NCBI GenBank assembly: GCA_003568945.1
Contig: BDIP01000019.1
Location: 10,951-41,647, forward strand
DNA: 30,697 bases
Source: Kipferlia bialata
Lineage: Eukaryota > Fornicata
Direction of reading: 5' to 3'
Below the pieces are notes generated by a model that did no database searches, was not told the origin of the DNA, and worked only from the letters and a program-made list of their open reading frames with translations. The position numbers were made by a program, and so were the translations under genes. The first letter of the stretch is position 1. Each line of letters starts with the position of its first letter. This document shows, piece by piece, positions 26,646-30,697 of the stretch.

Positions 26646-29600
26646 CTAGTTGTACTCGAGGGGCATGTCTCGTGTGAGGAAGGGGTGCTTGAGTGCCTCT
26701 GCGGCACTGGGTCTCTTGGCTGGGTCCACACTGAGGAGAGAGGCCACAAAGTCAAGGAAGTCAGGGTCAGTCACGCCTGGGGTAAGGATAGGTATATATA
26801 TAGTATATTCATATATAGTATTGTATACACACATATACTCACCTGTCCTGGCCCTCAGACTTGTCCTCTTTGGCTGCAGTATATATACACACACACACAC
26901 ATATATATATCATATATATCATATATTATACATCATATATTACAATACCTGTCCTTGCCCTGAGGCTTGTCCTCTTTGGCTGCAGGATGTAGTGCCTGTC
27001 TGTGCCGAAGGATGTGCGGTGGCACTCAAACAGGTGCATGTCAGCCGTGAAGTACTTGTGGCTGTACTTGCCAGACAGGATGAGGTGTCTGGGGATGGGG
27101 CCAACCACAGCCATGATCCTAAGGGTCAGAGGGGAAGTGGAGCACTATACAGTACGATACTACACTATATTATACTGAAGGTATGTACTATATACACTGT
27201 ACCTGGCCAGAATGGTCTGGATTGTGTCGTTGAGGAACAGCACGTGCCCTGTCAACAGCTCCACCACTATGCACCCCAGGGACCAGATGTCGATGGGGGG
27301 GCCGTAGGGGCACCCTGGGGGTGAGGAATACATCTATATATACATACATACCAAGATTGATACAGTTCTGCTATACACTGCATACCTAGCAGGACCTCGG
27401 GTGCCCTGTATGACCGAGACTGCACGTAGGAGTGGAGGTGGTCGAAGAGGTAGGAGGAGGAGCCAAAGTCAATGACCTGGGGGGTGAGGGGAGTGGGGAG
27501 AGAGAGACATATCTAAGCACTGTACACAATTACTACATGCCGCACCTTGATCTCGCACTTAGTACATACATATATACATATATACCATACATGCCGCACC
27601 TTAATCTCGCACTTTGTGTACGACTTGAGCAGAACGTTCTCCGGCTTGAGGTCTGAGTGGATGATGGACAGCCGGTGCAGGTAGTCCAGGGCAGTCAGGA
27701 TCTGCTTCGTGATGCGCTGCACACGGCCCAGGGTGTACCAGTCTGGGGGGGTCAGGATACATATTGTCAACTCTATATTCCATACATGTGTATATATATA
27801 TCCCTATACACACCTGTGCTGTTCCGTGTGGCTAGGAGGTGCTCCTGGTGCTCGTAGAGGTTGGCCTTGAGCAGCTCAAACACAAGGAACAGGTGCTCCT
27901 TGAAGTAGAAGTAGTCCAGCATCTTGACAACGAAGTGGGAGTCGTCTGGGGTGAGGTACGTATACAACTATACTCAAACTTACAGAGAGAGAGAGAGATA
28001 GTTATTGGTACCTAGGTCGTGTGCGTTGACGTACTGCAGCAGCTTGATCTCATCCAGAGACTGGTCGAAGTAGTCCTGGGGGTGAGGGAATATATATAGA
28101 GAGAGGGAGAGAGAGAGAGAGACAGACTGGTCGAAGTAGTCCTGGACAGTGAGTACACAATAATACACATATATGTTGAGAGACAGAGAGAGAAAGACAG
28201 ACAGAGAGACTGGTCAAAGTAGTCCTGGAGGGGAGGGTACATAGACATGTATTCATATGGATGGTTAGATACATATAGTAGTACCTTCTCGTTCTTGACG
28301 ATCTTGATGCACACGTGCTGGTTGGTGTAGCTGTCATAGCACTGCACGGCACGGGAGAAGGCAGCAGACCCAATGTACTCCTCAATGGTGTATCTGGGGT
28401 TAGGGGTATGCCTATATGCCTATATACATATGCATATATATACTCGATGGTGTATCTGGGGGTGGGGGGTATTAGGATACAATGGCATGTCTTTATGTAT
28501 ATAGAATGTACCCACCTGTCTGCAATCTTGGACCCTGGTGCAATGGGGAAGTCACGGTCAGCCTCAAAGCCTAGGGGTGAGGGGAGACGGATATGTATAT
28601 TAACATTCACATACTATTATAGTGTTCCACAACATATATGCATCCCAGCCCCCACATACCTGTCTTGTATGGGTTGAATATGACCCTCAGGTCGAAGTAG
28701 TCCAGCCTCTCCGGTACCTGGGCACCGAGGGCCAGGGCGTGTGCCACATGGGCTGAGATGCATGTCCCGGGGGGGCACTGCATCAGCACCTCATCGGGTA
28801 TCACAGCACCAGGTCCCAGGTCGAGGTCTGTCTCTGCCTCCCCCCCCTGCTCCTGGCTGTCCGAGGACTCACCGTCAGTCTCCACCTGGCCCTCCTCTCT
28901 CTCTCCCTCCTCATACTCCCCCTCTCCGTCAGTCTCCTCCCTGTCCTCAGACCCCTCCCCCTGGTCCAGACAGGAGGAGGCGACAGAGGAGGCCCCGCTG
29001 GTGTTGCCAGAGCTTCCACTGCTGTTGACCACTATGAGTGGTGAGGTGTCGTGGTCATGATCAAGGTCCATGGCGGCGTCTGCCCTGTCCTCTGTGTAGT
29101 GGATGGGGGCAGGGGCAGGGGTGGGGCGGGCCTTGCCTGGGGTGAGGGTCAGCCTTTATACATACAGTAAATATATTTACACACTAATTCGTACCTAAGG
29201 GGTGGCTACCCGGCAGCACGTGCCCTGGAGACATGAGGTCCTCCTGCCTCTCCCTATCCATGCCCATATCTCTCATGTGGGTCAGGTCCATGCCCTGCAC
29301 CACAGGCACGGGCAGGCCATCCTCATCAACCTCTACATCGCACCCCTCGCTCTCAGACTCCTCCTCACTCCTGGGCTCGTCGTCCTCCCTCTCAATGTCC
29401 AGGTCTCCCTCCACATCCATCTCCTCCTCCTCGTCGTCTAGGTCCATGTCACTCTCTCCCTCTCCCTCCCCCTCTCCCCGGGGCTCTGCCTCTCTCTTGC
29501 CCTTCTGCCTCTCCCTCTCCTGCTGTGGCCTCTCACTCTCCATATCCAGGGTCTCCATGAAAGACATCTCAAGCACAGCGGGGCCTGGGGTCAGTATACA

Positions 29601-30633
29601 CACACATACATACTTATCTCAACACATGTTAATATCCACTATAGACAGCTCAATGATACCTAGATCACCGACATCCAGACGCACAAAGCCTATGTCGCCA
29701 TCGTCTGTCCACTCATCGACAGACACCTGGGGGTGGGTGGATAGGTACATATGCATGGATACACTATCAGTATCATACATACATACACACACACACATAT
29801 ATATATATAGGCACAGCTACACGGGTATACCTTCACGTTGTGCTCCCAGTACACAAGCACAGCCAGAGTACATACATATATATACATATATGCTATAAGT
29901 ACAGCATACCTTCACGTTGTGCTCCCAGTACTTGGAGTGTGCTGGCTGAACACTGTCAGTGGGGACATGCACGTTGGGCCACTCCTAAAGGTAAGGGTAT
30001 ATATATATACATACTGTACACTATATATGCATAGGAGAGAGGGTAGGGGCCCTAAGTGCGCACCCTGGAAGGAATAGAAAAAGCAGAGAGGCAACCATAT
30101 ATATACAATCCACGTGCAGCAGGGCCAAACAACTCATACATACTGTGTCTCCCAGTATATACACTTCACTATGCCGACACTATATGAACCTCGAGCCAAT
30201 TGATAACAACACTTCATACACTACTGCACCGTACCTTGAGTCTTGAGGAGTGTGGCCCGATAGGCATGGGTGGGCCGTCTGCTGCCTGGCTGGGGATGAG
30301 TGTCTCTGGGTCCACCTCCTCCCCCTCACTGACTGTGCCCATGTGGTGGGACACAATGCCTGGCACACCCGGCATGTGGGAGGGGGGGAGCGTCACCCCG
30401 GCCCCTGCCTCTGCCTTGACTGCACCCTCTGCCGTGCTGCCTGTCGTGTTGAACAGGTTGGCCCTGCCACCCACCCCTGGGGCAGGGGAGACGGGGGTGG
30501 CACCCTCGGCAGGTACATCACGCACAACCTCACCCCCCTTCCCAACACGCACCACTGCCTCCTTCTGTGCAGAGGGTGTCTCAGACGTCCTGGCTGTCTC
30601 GGCCTCCCTCTGGAACTGCTGGGCCTTGGCATC
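26646..30633 (-). CDS. DYRK-family protein kinase (plant DYRKP-like), C-terminal 804 residues, 5' end beyond the window
   Basis: Exons in transcript order: 30633-30235, 29984-29910, 29726-29660, 29584-29195, 29136-28660, 28570-28516, 28393-28285, 28075-28012, 27945-27814, 27742-27600, 27476-27386, 27314-27203, 27118-26949, 26776-26646 (TAG). In frame throughout. A long acidic, Ser/Glu-rich disordered region comes first, then RLDYFDLRVIFNPYKTGFEA and the kinase: GSAAFSRAV in place of a standard Gly loop, VCIKIVK (catalytic Lys), SLDEIKLL (helix C Glu), FELLKANLYE, HSDLKPEN (catalytic loop), VIDFGSS (DFG), HSYVQSRSYRAPEV (activation loop with the DYRK Tyr before VQSR), DIWSLGCIVVELLTG, and DPAKRPSAAEALKHPF. 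DYRKs autophosphorylate that Tyr during folding, then phosphorylate Ser/Thr. The first Tyr of YxY is His here. All catalytic residues are present. Introns carry repeated exon edges at six or more places. Confidence 0.92.
26843..26987 (-). repeat. Donor echo that could act as a duplicate mini-exon
   Basis: Sense: CTGCAGCCAAAGAGGACAAG...AGGACAG|GTATTG is the true donor (26948), and the same 37-nt block with four changes and donor GTGAGT recurs 107 nt downstream (donor at 26841). The copy is preceded by ATACTGCAG, which could serve as an acceptor. Confidence 0.88.
27539..27622 (-). repeat. Donor echo after the HSDLKPEN exon
   Basis: AAGTGCGAGAT.AAG|GTGCGGCATGTA occurs at the true donor (27599) and again 54 nt downstream (27545), covering 15 exon bases and 12 intron bases. 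Confidence 0.88.
28058..28227 (-). repeat. Three-step acceptor ladder at kinase helix C
   Basis: CCAG|GACTACTT.GACCAGTCT (codons DYFDQS) occurs with acceptor junctions at 28075, 28141 and 28224 (spacings 66 and 83). Only the exon-proximal copy goes on to LDEIKLL; the other two run into CT repeats. Confidence 0.9.
28376..28462 (-). repeat. Acceptor echo at the Gly-loop exon
   Basis: CCCCAG|ATACACCAT.GAG(G)AGTA occurs at the exon start (28393) and 62 nt upstream (28455), about 15 exon bases in each. Confidence 0.82.
29829..29931 (-). repeat. Donor echo (TACTGGGAGCACAACG..AAG|GTAT)
   Basis: The last 21 bases of exon 29984-29910 and its GTAT donor recur exactly 79 nt downstream in the intron (junctions 29909 and 29830). 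Confidence 0.9.
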
Positions 30634-30643
30634 CTGGGGATGA

Positions 30644-30683
30644 GGGGGGGGGGGGGCATACATATATATAGGGGGAGGGGGGG
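30644..30683. repeat. G-rich tracts at the right edge
   Basis: Runs of G (30644-30656, 30671-30683) flank a short TA stretch in the intron upstream of the first visible kinase exon. The reading frame of the kinase continues beyond the window. Confidence 0.6.
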
Positions 30684-30697
30684 TTAAGAAAAAAATG

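Noticed and set aside
28801-29441. Ser/Pro-rich + strand open frames opposite the kinase
   Set aside because: Antisense shadows of the acidic Ser/Glu-rich region of the DYRK gene.
1-30697. Transposons, retroelements or virus-like genes
   Set aside because: I saw no reverse transcriptase, integrase, transposase, capsid or terminal repeats; all repeats found are local and tied to splice sites or are microsatellites.
1-30697. tRNA, rRNA or other structured RNA genes
   Set aside because: No cloverleaf with TTCRA loop or rRNA-like stretch was noticed by eye; a covariance search was not possible here.

Overview
The window looks like nuclear DNA of an intron-rich anaerobic protist, most likely a free-living fornicate metamonad close to Kipferlia. 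GC-rich exons of about 50-480 nt are broken every 50-150 nt by AT-rich introns. Many introns end in a fused branch-point/acceptor block, CTGACCCCAG or CTAACCCCCAG, lying directly on the exon. That arrangement is known from Giardia and Trichomonas. The genus is inferred; the splice signals and gene structures are read directly from the sequence.

Layout from left to right: the last exon of an unknown + gene (67-325); an unknown ten-exon - gene (570-3023); a + gene ending in a BRE1-type RING finger (3199-6271); a - four-transmembrane protein (6586-8385); a + VTT/DedA (TVP38/TMEM64-like) membrane protein (8747-11325); an unknown helical - protein (11750-13588); a 739-N assembly gap; the C-terminus of beta-COP on + (14445-14718); a 26-exon - arylsulfotransferase-like protein (14899-19043); a - classical tyrosine phosphatase (19640-22904); a + tandem calponin-homology protein (23112-26091); and a - DYRK-family kinase cut by the right edge (26646-30633). 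Mostly neighbours diverge or converge, with 180-560 nt between them. Nothing suggests an operon. The genes are ordinary eukaryotic ones for chromatin ubiquitination, lipid/vesicle traffic, signalling and cytoskeleton. The arylsulfotransferase is of a family best known from bacteria. For nearly every gene the exon lengths close the frame across all introns, which supports the models; one arylsulfotransferase junction and one GC-donor intron are ambiguous.

The most striking signal is in the introns. At 16 exon edges the last or first 13-40 exon bases, with the splice site, recur one to three more times inside the adjoining intron at spacings of about 50-110 nt ('splice-site echoes'). In the phosphatase, one whole intron (20839-21009) is two tandem units, with AG|GT plus the same exon start at the donor, the middle and the acceptor. 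That is the expected footprint of intron birth or growth by tandem duplication, and the middle site could serve as a ratchet for stepwise splicing. A second intronic pattern is a hexamer repeat that usually reads GTATCA(n) next to donors and TGATAC(n) next to acceptors, so the two ends of an intron are complementary.

Long G or C homopolymers (3071-3113, 13612-13623, 14412-14437, 19055-19130) sit where genes lose their starts or beside the N gap and are probably assembly scars.
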